In this document: piece after piece, positions 43,890 through 55,300 of the stretch
Layout: the number at the start of each line of letters is the position of its first letter
Position numbering within the stretch: position 1 is the first letter of the stretch
Assembly (NCBI GenBank): GCA_947561395.2
Contig: OX387194.1
Span: forward strand, 29,088,036 to 29,152,035
Length of the DNA: 64,000 nucleotides
DNA from: Buxus sempervirens
Lineage: Eukaryota > Streptophyta > Magnoliopsida > Buxales > Buxaceae
Direction: 5' to 3'
Made by a program: the position numbers and the translations under genes
The notes under the pieces: generated by a model
The model's input: the letters and a program-made list of their open reading frames with translations, nothing else
What the model was told of the DNA's origin: nothing
Database searches by the model: none

Positions 43890-46800
43890 TCTCTATGGCC
43901 CGAAACAAAATAAACATCCATGATTAATCAATGCTTGCATATTGGAGTACGCCAAAATTTAAACAACTTTTATTTCAAATAATAGTGGAAGACTTCAAAA
44001 TAAACTCCCAATTATGTATATATTAGATTTTAATATTAAAAGGCAACTAACAACTCTCAACTCACTCTCATAATGACAATCTACAATTTAAACTAAAGGT
44101 CAACCTAACCAAATAACCAACAATATACAAGAATAATAACTCCACAAGCTACAATGCATCATTCTAAATCAACAATTATACCCTCAGTAATCCCCACTGT
44201 TCGTCCTCTCTAAGCATATCTGAAAACAAAATATTAAGAACATGGGGTGAGATATAAAATCCCAGCAAGTAACAACATGTATGAATAAAACGGTCAATGT
44301 AGCTATCTTTCAAAATACAATTCATGAGGTATAATAATAACAATAAATTCGGCAAATCAAAATCCATAAATAATAATTAATTAATGAATATTTTCCAAAA
44401 CAATTCCAATCCAAACCATACAGTCAATCTCATCATGAGAATCAATCCAAGCCAAACAGTTGTGACATCACATGACTCGTGAAATATGACCATTTTTAAA
44501 GGTCAAGACTTAGTCCAACAAATCCAGTCTAAGAACAAACTGCAACATATCAGGCCGTATCATCACCCTCATGGTGGAAATATATTAAACCTCACCCTTA
44601 TGGTAGAAGTGAAATTGTTGCATGTCATCCCTCATGGAAGACCTCTCCATCATGGAGGAAATACATAAAGGAACTAGATTTAAATCAAACAAAAATAGAT
44701 AGACTTCACTATTAGCTAAACTATGGATCCATAACAAGCTAAGCCTGCTAAAACACAACAACAACAAAAAAACCAAAACATATGGTCCTCGTGACCAGAA
44801 CATATGTTTAATGCCTTCATGGCAAAATGATTAGAATTCACAGTCCACAAGACCAATTATCAATAAACATGACCCTCATGTTCAAATCAAATTCAATAGT
44901 GCCGTCTTGGCAAACCACTCGCTCATGGAGATAAATTCGTGCTTACTACCCTCATGGCAAAGATACACTTCATCATGGAGAAAATTAATATGTAGAAAAC
45001 ATCTCCCTCGTCGAGAAAGCCAATGTTCATTAAAACTGTCAAATCGAAGAAATAGGCTTAATCTACCCAAAACTGTAGGAAAACATTTTCTTAATGTTCC
45101 AAAACTTAAAACATCTTTAAAACATACTTTTACAAGTGCTGAAACCAACCAATTCTCAAATAAATCAAATTTAAAGTAAAATTCCCCCTTGAAACCAAAA
45201 CAAAAGCTATTTCAGTAGAACGTACCCAAAATCTTGTATAATTTTTATAAATTATTCGGCTACTGAAAACAACTCATAAACACCAAAATCTTATTTGTAC
45301 ATGTGTTGGATTTGTCCAAAAATCATTTTATATTCAAAAACTAGGTTAATTCTTCAAAATCAAAAATCTGGGTTGGGCGCTCGAGCCACATCCCGGGCAT
45401 CCGACTTAAATCAAAATTCTGGGTTTCGGGTTCTAATTTCTAAAAAACACAACCACAGCACCTTCAATGGTGCTCGAGCGGCGACGAGTGACAATTATAT
45501 TAGAATAGCGCATGGCCTGGCACTCAAGTGGTATTACAGGTGCCCCTTATTTTCTAGAAAATTTTGGGTTTTTCCGAAATTCACGAATTCTTTGTTTTAA
45601 ATCCAAATCTCACAAAACCAACTCCAAGATTACTTCTAAATCATGTAACATCATCCTTAAAACATGCTATATTATTCCAAACACATCCAAATACGATCAA
45701 TAACAAATCCTTACAATCGAATCATGATTTCCATTTAAAAATCAAAGTAAACAGAATTCTAACGAGAAGAACATATAATTTTTCCATATTTTAAATTTTA
45801 TTCAAATCCATCCAAAACATGACAAATATGTTTCTCAATCATCACAAATCTGAAGAACATGATTTTTAGCGTCTAAACAATAAACCATGTAAGTTTTTCT
45901 CCGAAGAAAGGTTGCTATTTACCTTTAGAACGCAAAATTCCATCTTTTCTAGAATAACTCAATGCAGTCACGTTTTGTTAATTTCGCACCACCATAGAGA
46001 TCTCGAAACACCATCTCCACCGTTTAGATTAAAGAACTATTAGTGACGAACATTTCCACCAAATTTGAGCTCGATCCAACAGTAGATTGTCTCTAGACCG
46101 CGTTTGATGGTAGCTGGATGGAGGATTTCTGCAACAGTTTTTCTCCACTCTTAATTTCTCTTGATCTCTCTCTCTCTCTAGACTATACTTTCTCTCTCTT
46201 TTCCTTCATCTCTTCCACGTCCAAAACCTCTTCCTCTCTTCTTCTTTCAGCCCTAGAGATCAACCAAAAACCCTAATTTATTTTATCCTTCTCTTTTATA
46301 TTTACATCCAAATAAGACTCATTGTTTAATTAGAAACCTTCCTACTAATCCTACTTTCCTATTTTTCCTCAACTCTCCTAAATTCCCTATAATTTAAACT
46401 TCTATTTTAGTCAATTTTCGTGTTAATTTAAATCCATATTTTTAAATATCACTAAAACACCCCAAAATTTCTCTTATTCCCAAATTTAAGGCCCCTAATT
46501 AACTATAATTACAAATATGTACTTTCCTCACATATTAGGCCATAAATCATGTTATTTAAATCTAAATTAAACCCAAGTCATGTCAAATTAAGTTTTTAAG
46601 TCTATTAATTATTTTATTACTTAATTTATTGATTCAATCATTAGGAAATTACCAAAATACCCCTTTCTTTATTTAAACCATATTTAATCATGGGATTTCT
46701 TCTAAATTCAAATTTAACCTTCTTATTGTTTATTTCTTTAATATGAAGTTGAACTATTATTTTACTTCCCTAAGTTCCCAAATTAACATTATTCTTCTAA

Positions 46801-46982
46801 TTAATTAAAGTTACTATTTTAATTTTAATTATTCAAAATCATTACTATTTCATTTATTTAATCATCCATATAATTTTGGCTATAATATTATTCCTCCAAA
46901 TATTTAGAATAAATCTTTATTTCAAAATATTTTCAAATTTATTTAATTATATTATTATATTAAAAAAAATTACGATATTACA
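43890..46982 (-). repeat. X2: Tekay-type LTR, minus orientation, inserted in the MULE
   Basis: Minus-strand start TGTAATATCG at 46982; the other end is near 43890 and not sharp. It matches X1 from 45100 rightward and, near 44240, the GGGTGAGATA(T/C) block of the LTR at 63030. The middle (44560-44960) has several CTCATGG(T/A)- and CATGGAGG-like short repeats. No TSD could be confirmed. It preserves the uninterrupted version of the site occupied by the solo LTR in X1. Confidence 0.55.
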
Positions 46983-47367
46983 ATCTTTGCCCTTTTTCAT
47001 TTGCCTAAGGTTTTTTTGTCGAATTTGCACATTGAACAGGATTCCTATGTTCTGATTTACTATTTGTGGAAACAAATATAAGCTGGTATATTGGTTTTCA
47101 GCATTTTGGATGATGATATTAAATTGTTTATGAGGTTGCTCTTCTTTACTCTCATTGCCTGAATTTCATGAAATGTTTGATATTGGTTACTAGACCTGAT
47201 TATCCTCATCCGATTTAAGAGAATTTGAAATTTTTTGGCATGTTAATGCCTATTATATTTGTATTGGTGTTCACTAATAATGCCTGTTAAATCCAAATGG
47301 TTATTTTGTGTCACATTTGTACATTTTGTGTCAATTCCAGACATTGCGTCGGGATCTTATACGTTGT

Positions 47368-47481
47368 CATTTTCTTTCCACCAAGCCAAATTTCTACCTT
47401 TGTAGGTGATGCTATTGAATTTTTCATTTTCTTTCCACCAAACCAAATTTCTACCTTTGTAGGTGATGCTATTGAATTTTT
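47368..47481. repeat. 57-bp tandem duplication in MULE
   Basis: Two 57-bp copies starting at 47368 and 47425 (CATTTTCTTTCCACCAA...), differing at only one or two positions. Confidence 0.9.
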
Positions 47482-47839
47482 TTCCTGATTAGTCTTCTCC
47501 ATTCCTATTGGCAAAATTTTGTGAAACGTTTAGTATCGAATAGTTGACCCGATTGTCTTTATCTGAGTTGTGAGCATGTGAAATTTATTTGCTATCTATT
47601 AAATGCTTGCTGTTTTATAGTTTACCTCGTTGTTCTTTTTATTCTAAATAATAACACTGTTAAATCGTGAGTAAATTTTGTTCTATGTTAGCAATCGGCA
47701 AATAAAAATTTTTGGTTTTTAAGGATTTTATGGTGTACGATACATTGCAATCATATTTTTCTATATCGTCATATTTTTCTATATCAGCAATCGGCGAATA
47801 AAAATTTTTATTTTATGCTTAGGACAGAATTTGTGAAGT

Positions 47840-48115
47840 GCATATAATTTCAGCACCACATTTAGATAAGGATCTATTTTGTTTCTTTCACTTTGGAGGA
47901 GAATTAATTAGCAAAGAAGATATGCCTGTGGTGTATGGTGGAGGATCTACAAAGGGGCTAGTTGTAAATGACAAAATGCAATAAGTTGAGTTTTTTGAAG
48001 CAGTTTGTAGGTCATTCAATATATCCTCCGTGGGAGTAAGTGTGAAGTACTCAGTAAAGTTGGGTAAGACAGGGCTAACTATTGCAACGTTTGTGCACAA
48101 TGCTTTATTTGTTTC
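47840..48115 (+). pseudogene. decayed N-terminal (PB1-like) exon of a MULE transposase
   Basis: In one frame the translation contains FHFGGELIS, VVYGGGSTKG, VEFFEAVC and VSVKYSV. The pattern GGEL...Y.GG......EF...V......SIKY is the PB1-like N-terminal domain that many plant MURA-type transposases carry. Two in-frame stops (TAA near 47983 and TAG near 48121) and loss of the downstream catalytic region show it is non-functional. Recognition is from pattern memory only; a profile search would decide. Confidence 0.45.
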
Positions 48116-48684
48116 CCTCTAGGATGGGGCTGAGTATTGCTTGAACCGTCCGATGTAGCTGATGGTCCATCACGAGGTACATTTACGACAAAAGAAGGTG
48201 ATGGAACATGTAGGTGGGCAGAAGGCGTAACATCAGCATGTGTAGAAGATTGCTCCAGTGGTGGTAGAGGAGCCACATCATGATAGGCAAGACTGACCGG
48301 CTCCACGTCGAGTGCTATGGCCTTCGATCTATGGGATCGGCTCTAAGAGTGGCTTTAGGAGGCAACCAAAGCAATACAATTCCTCATAAAATCGTGCGTA
48401 AAACCAATCATCTGAACAATATATGTTCATATACCTACGCTATTAAAAACAGTAAAAGCAAATGTATGGATGAATGTGTAAAAGCAGAGTACGAATGCAA
48501 TGGAATTCCTAACCGGATCGATATTGCTAGGCAGGTCAGTGAAATCATCAAGGCCCACATGATCCTGCACCATCCATGCCTAAGCCACATAAAATTCACA
48601 TATATAACAATTAAAACACATATACAGCACATGCAATTCCATTTCAGAAATCTGTGTTGTTGGGATCCAAAATATCCACATTAA

Positions 48685-48686
<2 letters not shown>

Positions 48687-48751
<65 letters not shown>
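48687..48751. repeat. (TA)n microsatellite flanked by a direct repeat
   Basis: About 32 TA units. The roughly 50 bp before it (48631-48682, ATGCAATTCCATTTCAGAAA...) recurs after it at 48758-48809 with several changes. Confidence 0.95.
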
Positions 48752-48753
<2 letters not shown>

Positions 48754-49884
48754 GCAGATGCAATTCCATTCCAGAAATTTTAGTTGTTATGATCCACAAT
48801 ATTCACATTATAAAGACCTCCCAACAACAAAATTTCTAACATGCCAAGGCATGGAACAAACTTTTTCATTCAGAATTTGCCAACTACAGACTAGAGAAAG
48901 ATACACAATTCAACTACTTTTGGACAAGATACTACAAACTCATCAATTATAATGCAATTTTACTAGTACTAATTTCAAAAAATATGCAATAGATGGTGGT
49001 CTACTTAGATGTTCATTTATCATTGCAATAGTAAATTCAAACAAATATGCAATGCACTCAACATGTTGCTTCTACTTCTTGGTCGCTAACAATTACCTAA
49101 TTATTGAGGGAAAGACATGGATTGGAGAGTAGGTAAGTGATTTCATAAAAATTTCAAAATAGGAAAGTTACACTTGTACTCAGCAACAATGGCTGAACAA
49201 ATGAAGCAGAATTTTCTACTCAGCAATAATGAGAAAGCTACACTTATACTTGGCAATAATGATGCCTCATTTCCCAACAAATGGGAAGTTAACAAAGGGA
49301 AAAGAACCTAATTTTCCCAACTCAGGCATAATTTTCCCAACAAATTAAAGGGAAGCAGAATGAATTCCACGTATGTAATGAATGCAGTATGTGAACAAAT
49401 CTTTTATTGGTAATAAGTTTCGGGGGTTCTTTGTCTGATTGGCTCCGCCGTTGTGTGTCATGTGTCGTGGATGTCGATTGCGCATTGGACCTTGACCAGA
49501 AGGGTCACTTTTCCTTTGTTTCATTTGGGCGCCGGTGTCATGCGTAGCTACACCTCACCCAGAACCCTCGTCGTCAACCTTCAATCATGAACCCTCGTCG
49601 TCGAACCCATGACCCTTTTCTTGTCACCGAAGACCTGACCCCTTTCACGTCGCCAAAGCCCTTTTCGAACGAAAGAAGATTTTGGAAGAAAAAGATCACA
49701 TGCTTCCCTATCTTATCAATAAGGGCAAAAATGTCATTTGCAAATGTGCTACAGTAACCTAACCCGGCAGAGAAAATTTTTTTTAGGAAAAAGTGGTTCT
49801 TTTCTGTAATTCCGCATCTTAGTGGACTGTTTTTATAAATAATTTTAAAAAGTGACCCTTTTTTTTAATTTTTCCAATCTTTTG

Positions 49885-50370
49885 AGTCGCAAAAGACAAT
49901 ATATTTGGAATTTCGGTTTGAGAACGAAGGTGGGTGCGTTTCCTTTGGTGCGCTACAGTCGGTGGTACTGTGCTACCACCGGCAGGATGGGTTAGAGGGT
50001 TTGGGCCCTGTATTTACATGGGCATCCATCCATCCATTTTACTCTAATACCAATATTGGTACCATGGTCCCAATATCTCACTTCTTTACACATGCGCCAA
50101 ATCTACAACGAACTTCAGCGTGCTGTATCATATAGAGACCCCACCCTTTTTTTTGGTAGATCATATAGAGCCCCCACCCTACACGACACCCTCAAGCAAG
50201 ACAGATATCAATGGGGCGCTTGATTCCCGCCGGGAAGTAATCCCAATCCGCGTTAATCACGTGGGCACATGGGTCAGTTAAATGCAGGGTTTCGCGTGGG
50301 CATTTTACCTCGGGAAAATGCTAGAAAGAGTACAACCAATAAAGTCCTTTTCTAGATTTAAAAAAAAAAA
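49885..50370. other. unique-looking DNA between MULE and first MITE
   Basis: Contains a short near-duplication (ATATAGAG(A/C)CCC(C)ACCCT near 50130 and 50164). GC content is higher than in the surrounding repeats. No gene, promoter or RNA recognised. Confidence 0.35.
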
Positions 50371-50802
50371 GGAAAAATTGGTTTTTAGTGATATTTTTTT
50401 CAAAATAATTCAGATTCAGTCGGTCAAATCTTGATAATTGATTTTTAGTAATACTTTTTTAAATAATTGAGAATCGGGATCATTTTACGGTTCATTAAGA
50501 ATTTCTTCCAAAAATACCCTTAAAAGAGTTTCAACCCTCGCTTATAACAAAATGAGTGAAAAAGTTTTCAAAGTCTTTTGAGGGCATTTTCAGGAGAAAG
50601 TTTCAACCCTAGCTTATAACAAAATGAGTGAAAAAGTTTTCAAAGTCTTTTGAGGGCATTTTCAGGAGAAACTCCTAAGAAACAGTAAAATGATATCGAT
50701 TATCAATTATTTTAAAAAAGTATCACTAAAAACCAATCACCAAGATTTGACCGACTAAATTTGAATTAGTTTGAAAAAGTATCACTAAAAACCAATTTCC
50801 CC
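50371..50802. mobile_element. Mutator-type MITE 1
   Basis: Long inverted ends: GGAAAAATTGGTTTTTAGTG on the left and, reversed, GGGGAAATTGGTTTTTAGTG on the right, continuing with a TCGGTCAAATCTTG stretch on both sides. The flanks are A-runs, so the TSD cannot be told. A 72-bp tandem duplication (50528-50599 and 50600-50671) lies in the middle. Confidence 0.8.
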
Positions 50803-50979
50803 AAAAAAAATTGGGCAAGCAATATGCCCAAAAACATGTGTAGAAATCAAGAGCAAAATTTTCAAGACCATCTGGTGTTTTGTTGGCTCCTCTATGAGCC
50901 CACTGATTTGCCATGAAACTTCTTGATTTTTTTTTAATGGGGTTGTGACATCTTACTTTTACACATCCAATTCTTCCAA

Positions 50980-51379
50980 GAATGCCTTTACTATAGTGTT
51001 GTACAAGTTGATTGGTGAACGTTCAAGCCACTTTACGAAATGACTTATACATTGTATTGTGTAAGTCATTTCATAAGGAGGTACAAGTCACCCTAATTCT
51101 ACAATACAATGTGCTAGCTTGTACAATTATAAGGTGACTTGTATTTCTCTATAAAATAACTTCTATAATACTATGTACTGACTTATACGGATATAAAGTG
51201 ACACCTTTTATCAGTTGACTTGTATGACACTGTATAAGGGCATTTTTGGAATAAATTGTTTGAAATGTCACTAAAATTTACTTATTGTAATAAAGATATC
51301 CTAAAAGTTACAACCCAAAACCATGGTAATTGAACTTTAATTATTTTCGTAAAGTATCACTAACAGTTAATTTTCCCAA
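50980..51379. mobile_element. fragment of the same MITE family (right half)
   Basis: Ends in GTATCACTAACAGTTAATTTTCCC and has GGGCATTTTTGGAAT, like the right end of the copy at 53572-54013, and an interior of GACTTGTA/TACAAGT words. No matching left end is visible. Confidence 0.55.
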
Positions 51380-52096
51380 TTAAGCATGCGATCTTTGGTG
51401 AGAGCTTCTTCGAATGTCAATTTACTTCTTGAATATACAAGCATTAATGATAGATGCAACAGGTTAACTGTAACTCTTAGAAAAGCATTTATATATGAAT
51501 TACAGTGAGATAAAATAGGAAGAATTCTGATAAATTTTCAATAAACCATGATTTACAATATCTAGATAAAAAGAAATCAAAAGAGTTTTTCTCAAGAAAG
51601 ATAGACATCCAAATTTTTTTGGTAAAGATGATACGAACAGAGTTATCTTTGACATTTAGCCAAGATTCAAATACTATTGTGGACGGATTATGAGCCTTCT
51701 CATTTATTAGATTAGTTTAATACTTGGGCTATAAAAAGAATGTATAGCAATTTAAAGGTTTTTGTTACCAAAAAAAAAATTTTAAGGTTTTTTTTTTAAA
51801 TATCCGAAACCTTGTTAATCGACCTAACTAAACTAATTTGATTTACATTATCAAATTATATATCTAGTTAAAATATTTACCTAGTTTTTTTTTTAATTAG
51901 GGCAAGTAACCTTGCAACTTAATTAAAATTATCCGAGTAACTCAGGCAGTATTCCAAATTGCTCACAAGTTTTTAAACAATGGAAGACCGCATGAAACAA
52001 GGTGAAATTTAAATTGCTGAAATTTAGAAGACCGCATCAAACAAGGGAAGACAGCATAACACAGTAGAATGCTTAATTGGGTGTGGTTTAGATGCA
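51380..52096. other. AT-rich DNA 3' of the BAHD gene
   Basis: Contains the 3' flank of the acyltransferase. No second gene or known repeat recognised. A polyadenylation site for the BAHD gene must lie here, but no single signal stands out. Confidence 0.35.
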
Positions 52097-53485
52097 TCAC
52101 AGTGAAGATCTGTTAAAAACGATCATGTCATCAACACTGGGATTGGGCGAAGCAAAGGCAAGGAGGTCCTTGTCACGTTCCAGCACCGCCATTATTTCTT
52201 CATTCAAGGTTACCCAAGCTTCTATTCCATCGCCATGTTTGGTGTCCATGAGAAAAACAATGTTGCTGAATCCAGAGACTGCTTCATTGAAATAACTTAC
52301 CCATGCAGGCTTTCCCCAACCAAAATCAGCTTCATACAGAGGCAATCTACACACACTGCTGAAGCTACATGACTCCACTTCAACTTTATAATAGATCTGC
52401 TCTATCTTTTTCAATTCTTCTATGAATCTCGACATCCACTCATCACCCTGAAGTTCTCTTAAATATTCACTATCAACATTTCTCATAGCTTCTCTCAGCT
52501 GAAGTACCAAATCAACCAACTCGCTCTCGCTCTCGCTCTCGTTCTTCAATGAAACACTTGTTTCCCAGATCATATTCCCAATAGTATTTCCTGGTAATGG
52601 CGGAACTAGCCTCCCCCGCATGTTAATGGCATGTCTCGCCACGAAAGGAAGCCTTTTCGAACCTGGTTTTGCTCTAGAGGCAGCCATAATACGTTGCCAG
52701 ATGAGCGATGACACCACTTCAATCCTTGTGGGCTGCTTCACAACACTTGAACTTACCTTCGCCTTGAGGACAGCTATGCTTGAACCTGTAAACACAAACC
52801 TTCCTTTCCTTACAGTGATCGACTCTGCTGTGGATGACTCAACATTTCCACTTGGCAACACTGCTGATAGATCCCTTGATGGATAGATAGAATCTTGTAA
52901 GAAGATGGGAGACACAGCTTCATAAGAACCGCGAGTGATTGAGGCCCAATCCTTAACAAATGCCGCCAACGATGGTCCGTCAATCAACTTGTGTAAAAAG
53001 CACATGCCAATTACTAGTCCCCCGCAATCAAAGTAGTTCCCTTGAATGGATAATTGAACTAAACTCTGATATGGTTCAGTGGTCACAGAATCACATGGAA
53101 GGAAAATTTTAAGTGACTCAATGTCAGGTTTTGCTAAGAACTTGGAGAGCTCACAGTGTACATGGGCTTCTATATAATCAGCTCCCTGATCGTTACAGTC
53201 AATACTAGAGAATACATCATTGACCCTTCCAGCAAATGGGTAGTATCGCGACAAGGTCTCGGATAAAGACTTCTTGAGCTGATTAGATCTTTGGGTAGTT
53301 GGGATTCTTCCATGTTGGCTTATAGGATGGTAAAAGAAAATGAAAGGACTATAAGTGAGGGGATTGAGCTGATCAAGGAGGGAGAGCTTAAAGCTTCTAA
53401 GGTGAAGAGGAGTTGGGGAGGAAGGCTTGATAGTCTCTCTAGAGATTATTTCAACCTTCATCTTCTTCTTCTCCCCTTGTACCAA
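52097..53485 (-). CDS. BAHD acyltransferase (vinorine synthase-like clade)
   Basis: 462 codons in a single exon, the usual BAHD length (430-460). BAHD enzymes move an acyl group from acyl-CoA to an alcohol or amine in the cytosol. The catalytic HXXXD motif is HKLID at residues 165-169 and the structural DFGWG motif is intact at 387-391. An N-terminal VEIISRETIKPSSPTP stretch and the YYPFAGR segment (81-87) are typical of the clade that holds vinorine synthase and related alkaloid or terpenoid O-acetyltransferases. Substrate cannot be read from sequence. Met9 (53461) aligns better with the family start than Met1. No stop, frameshift or intron. It is the only intact host-type gene in the window, flanked on both sides by MITEs. 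Confidence 0.93.
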   Translation of the reverse strand: MVQGEKKKMKVEIISRETIKPSSPTPLHLRSFKLSLLDQLNPLTYSPFIFFYHPISQHGRIPTTQRSNQLKKSLSETLSRYYPFAGRVNDVFSSIDCNDQGADYIEAHVHCELSKFLAKPDIESLKIFLPCDSVTTEPYQSLVQLSIQGNYFDCGGLVIGMCFLHKLIDGPSLAAFVKDWASITRGSYEAVSPIFLQDSIYPSRDLSAVLPSGNVESSTAESITVRKGRFVFTGSSIAVLKAKVSSSVVKQPTRIEVVSSLIWQRIMAASRAKPGSKRLPFVARHAINMRGRLVPPLPGNTIGNMIWETSVSLKNESESESELVDLVLQLREAMRNVDSEYLRELQGDEWMSRFIEELKKIEQIYYKVEVESCSFSSVCRLPLYEADFGWGKPAWVSYFNEAVSGFSNIVFLMDTKHGDGIEAWVTLNEEIMAVLERDKDLLAFASPNPSVDDMIVFNRSSL

Positions 53486-53571
53486 ACGAGAGTACTTGCT
53501 TTCCTACTGGCCTCAGATACGGCTGCACTTGCAGATACGGCTGCACTTGCAGTTTGTTTGTTTAAATAGAA
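53486..53571 (-). promoter_or_regulatory. 5' UTR and core promoter of the BAHD gene
   Basis: On the minus strand TATTTAAA (53561-53568) lies about 75 bp before the first ATG, a plausible TATA box. Between them is an exact 18-bp tandem duplication (53515-53532 and 53533-53550, AGATACGGCTGCACTTGC on the plus strand). The MITE TSD (53563-53571) overlaps the TATA-like box, so everything upstream is MITE sequence. Confidence 0.5.
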
Positions 53572-54013
53572 GGGAAAATTAATTTTTAGTGACACTTTTT
53601 CAAAATAATTAAGATTCAGTCAGTAAAGTTTCGATTCTTATTATTTAATAAACCTTTATCAAAATAATTAATTTTTAGTAACATTTCAATGTTACGAAAA
53701 ACTTCTTCCAAAAATGTCCTTATACCACTCATGCCTAGGACTTGCAAACAATAAGTGGACTTGTACAAGCAATAAAATGTCTTGTTTAAGTCAATAAATT
53801 AGCTTGTACAAATCAATAAAATGACTTGTACTTTGAGTGAAAAACTTGTACAAACCATTTGAGTGAGTGATGCAAGGGCATTCTTGGAATAGTTGATTTG
53901 TAATAGTGAAATGTTATTAAAAATTAATTATTTTGATAAAGGATCATTAAAAGTTAAAATTCGAAACTTTGCTGACTTAATTTAAAAAGATTTCACTAAA
54001 TATTAATTTTCCC
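53572..54013. mobile_element. Mutator-type MITE 2, 9-bp TSD TAAATAGAA
   Basis: 442 bp, with TAAATAGAA at 53563-53571 and 54014-54022. The ends are GGGAAAATTAATTTTTAGTG on the left and, reversed, GGGAAAATTAATATTTAGTG on the right. The same family as 50371-50802. The terminal GGGAAAATT is also the terminus of the 6.7-kb MULE. It sits directly upstream of the BAHD gene. Confidence 0.93.
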
Positions 54014-54022
54014 TAAATAGAA

Positions 54023-55300
54023 CAAGGCAATAATGCGATCTTATCTGGCAGGGATTGGAACCGTTGGGCCCGAGTTCAAATTGGATTTTGAAAACCAAAT
54101 CAACAGCCTGGTCGAACTATCCACAAAAATTTAACAGTCCTGTACTTCATAATTCAATTCAGTTTTAAGTATTGAAACAGTTAAAACTGGTATAAACACA
54201 TAAAAGTGGGTATGAAACCAGGAAAATTGAGGATGAAAAGAGGTTGAACTGATTTCTCAAGGGCTTTGTTTGTTTCAATGGAAAATATTATATTTTCTGG
54301 ATTAAAATTTTCACAGAAAATAATTTACCTCTTTTCTTTTTCCAATTTTTTGGACGCATTATGGAAAATTTTGTGAAAACTTTTTCTTTTTTTTTCTTGT
54401 CAAAAAGAAAATGTAGTAAAACAAATCGGATAAGTCGACATAATTTGGGCTAGATTGTCCATAGTTTGATTATCTGATTTACCTTCTTCTTTTTTTCTTT
54501 TTTTTGGTGAAAGGCTTAGCTTACTTATATTCAATAAACAAAAGCAACATTACAGAGATAGCCAGCCAGAGATACAAAATACTAATAGGATCAAGAAGAA
54601 ATAGGACCACCACAGCATCAACCCCATCACCTATGTCTCGGAAAGAGGATGTCAGATTAGCAGCTGAAACTGCAATAACCAGCTGGATAACAGTGGTTGG
54701 TTCTGACACAGGATCCGCACCTGGGCAAATTAAAACTAAAGCTCCCAACAAAGGGGAGGAGACCATCGCCGATGGCGAGATGAGAACAAGTGGGCGAGAA
54801 ACCGGTGAGGCGTATCTCAGCCACACAACGAGACATAGGTTAGAGGGATTGGTCATGGCAACCCAGTTCCAATAGACTGTAAAATCAAACAGATACAGAT
54901 CCCGACCTGCACGACCATAAACAACCATAACAAAAAACCACAAAACAACACTGGCACTGGCAGGACCAAACACAGGTGATATACACATACGCATATAAAC
55001 CCTAACCAAAAAGGAGAAAACTAAACCAAAACAGAGGTACACGAGACCATCGGTTTTTTCACCAGAGAAAACCGATGGTAACTCCCTGTTGTCATCCCCA
55101 TCAGACTCATCGGAGTCAGCTTCACCAGCATCCATCAGTGGGGCTTCGAACTACTTCTAAAGGAAAACACGAATAGATGCTTCAAGAAGATAGCAGGGAA
55201 AGAAGATGTCGTCAAGGAGAGAAGGAGAGAGCGAGACTGGAGAGTTGGACTGATTCGCCGGAGACGATCGAAGAAATGGAAGAAACGCAGCCCAAACCCC
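54023..55300 (-). other. intergenic DNA with a possible retrosequence (54490-55300, minus strand)
   Basis: 54023-54480 is AT-rich with nothing recognised. From about 55300 down, the minus strand looks like an mRNA: a C/T-rich start, an ATG at 55135 opening 204 codons that begin with an acidic stretch (GEADSDESDGDD) and continue hydrophobic, then a TTGAATATAAG end and an A-rich tail (54487-54512). The shape suggests a LINE/SINE-type or processed insertion. No domain is recognised and matching target-site duplications were not found. Confidence 0.3.

Larger units (their letters stand above)
43164..49875. mobile_element. Mutator-like element (MULE), 6.7 kb, 9-bp TSD
   Basis: AATCTTTTG occurs at 43155-43163 and 49876-49884. 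Inside it, inverted repeats of about 170-180 bp begin GGGAAAATTATGAAAATGG (left) and, reversed, GGAAAAATT...GGGTCAC (right), sharing TTAAAATTATTTATAAAA, CAGTCCACTAAGATGC and AGCACATTTGCAAATG. Long inverted repeats and a 9-bp TSD define Mutator-type elements. The interior contains an inverted Tekay-type LTR (about 43890-46982), a decayed N-terminal transposase exon (about 47840-48115), and flanks that could be captured DNA (43440-43860 and 49440-49690). No complete transposase. Confidence 0.9.

Noticed and set aside
48280-48684. 134-codon ORF next to the TA array in the MULE
   Set aside because: No similarity to transposase domains and it runs into the repeat that flanks the microsatellite.
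54504-54875. 123-codon plus-strand ORF opposite the possible retrosequence
   Set aside because: The A-rich tail and C/T-rich start show the transcript-like strand to be minus; this ORF is a mirror of it.
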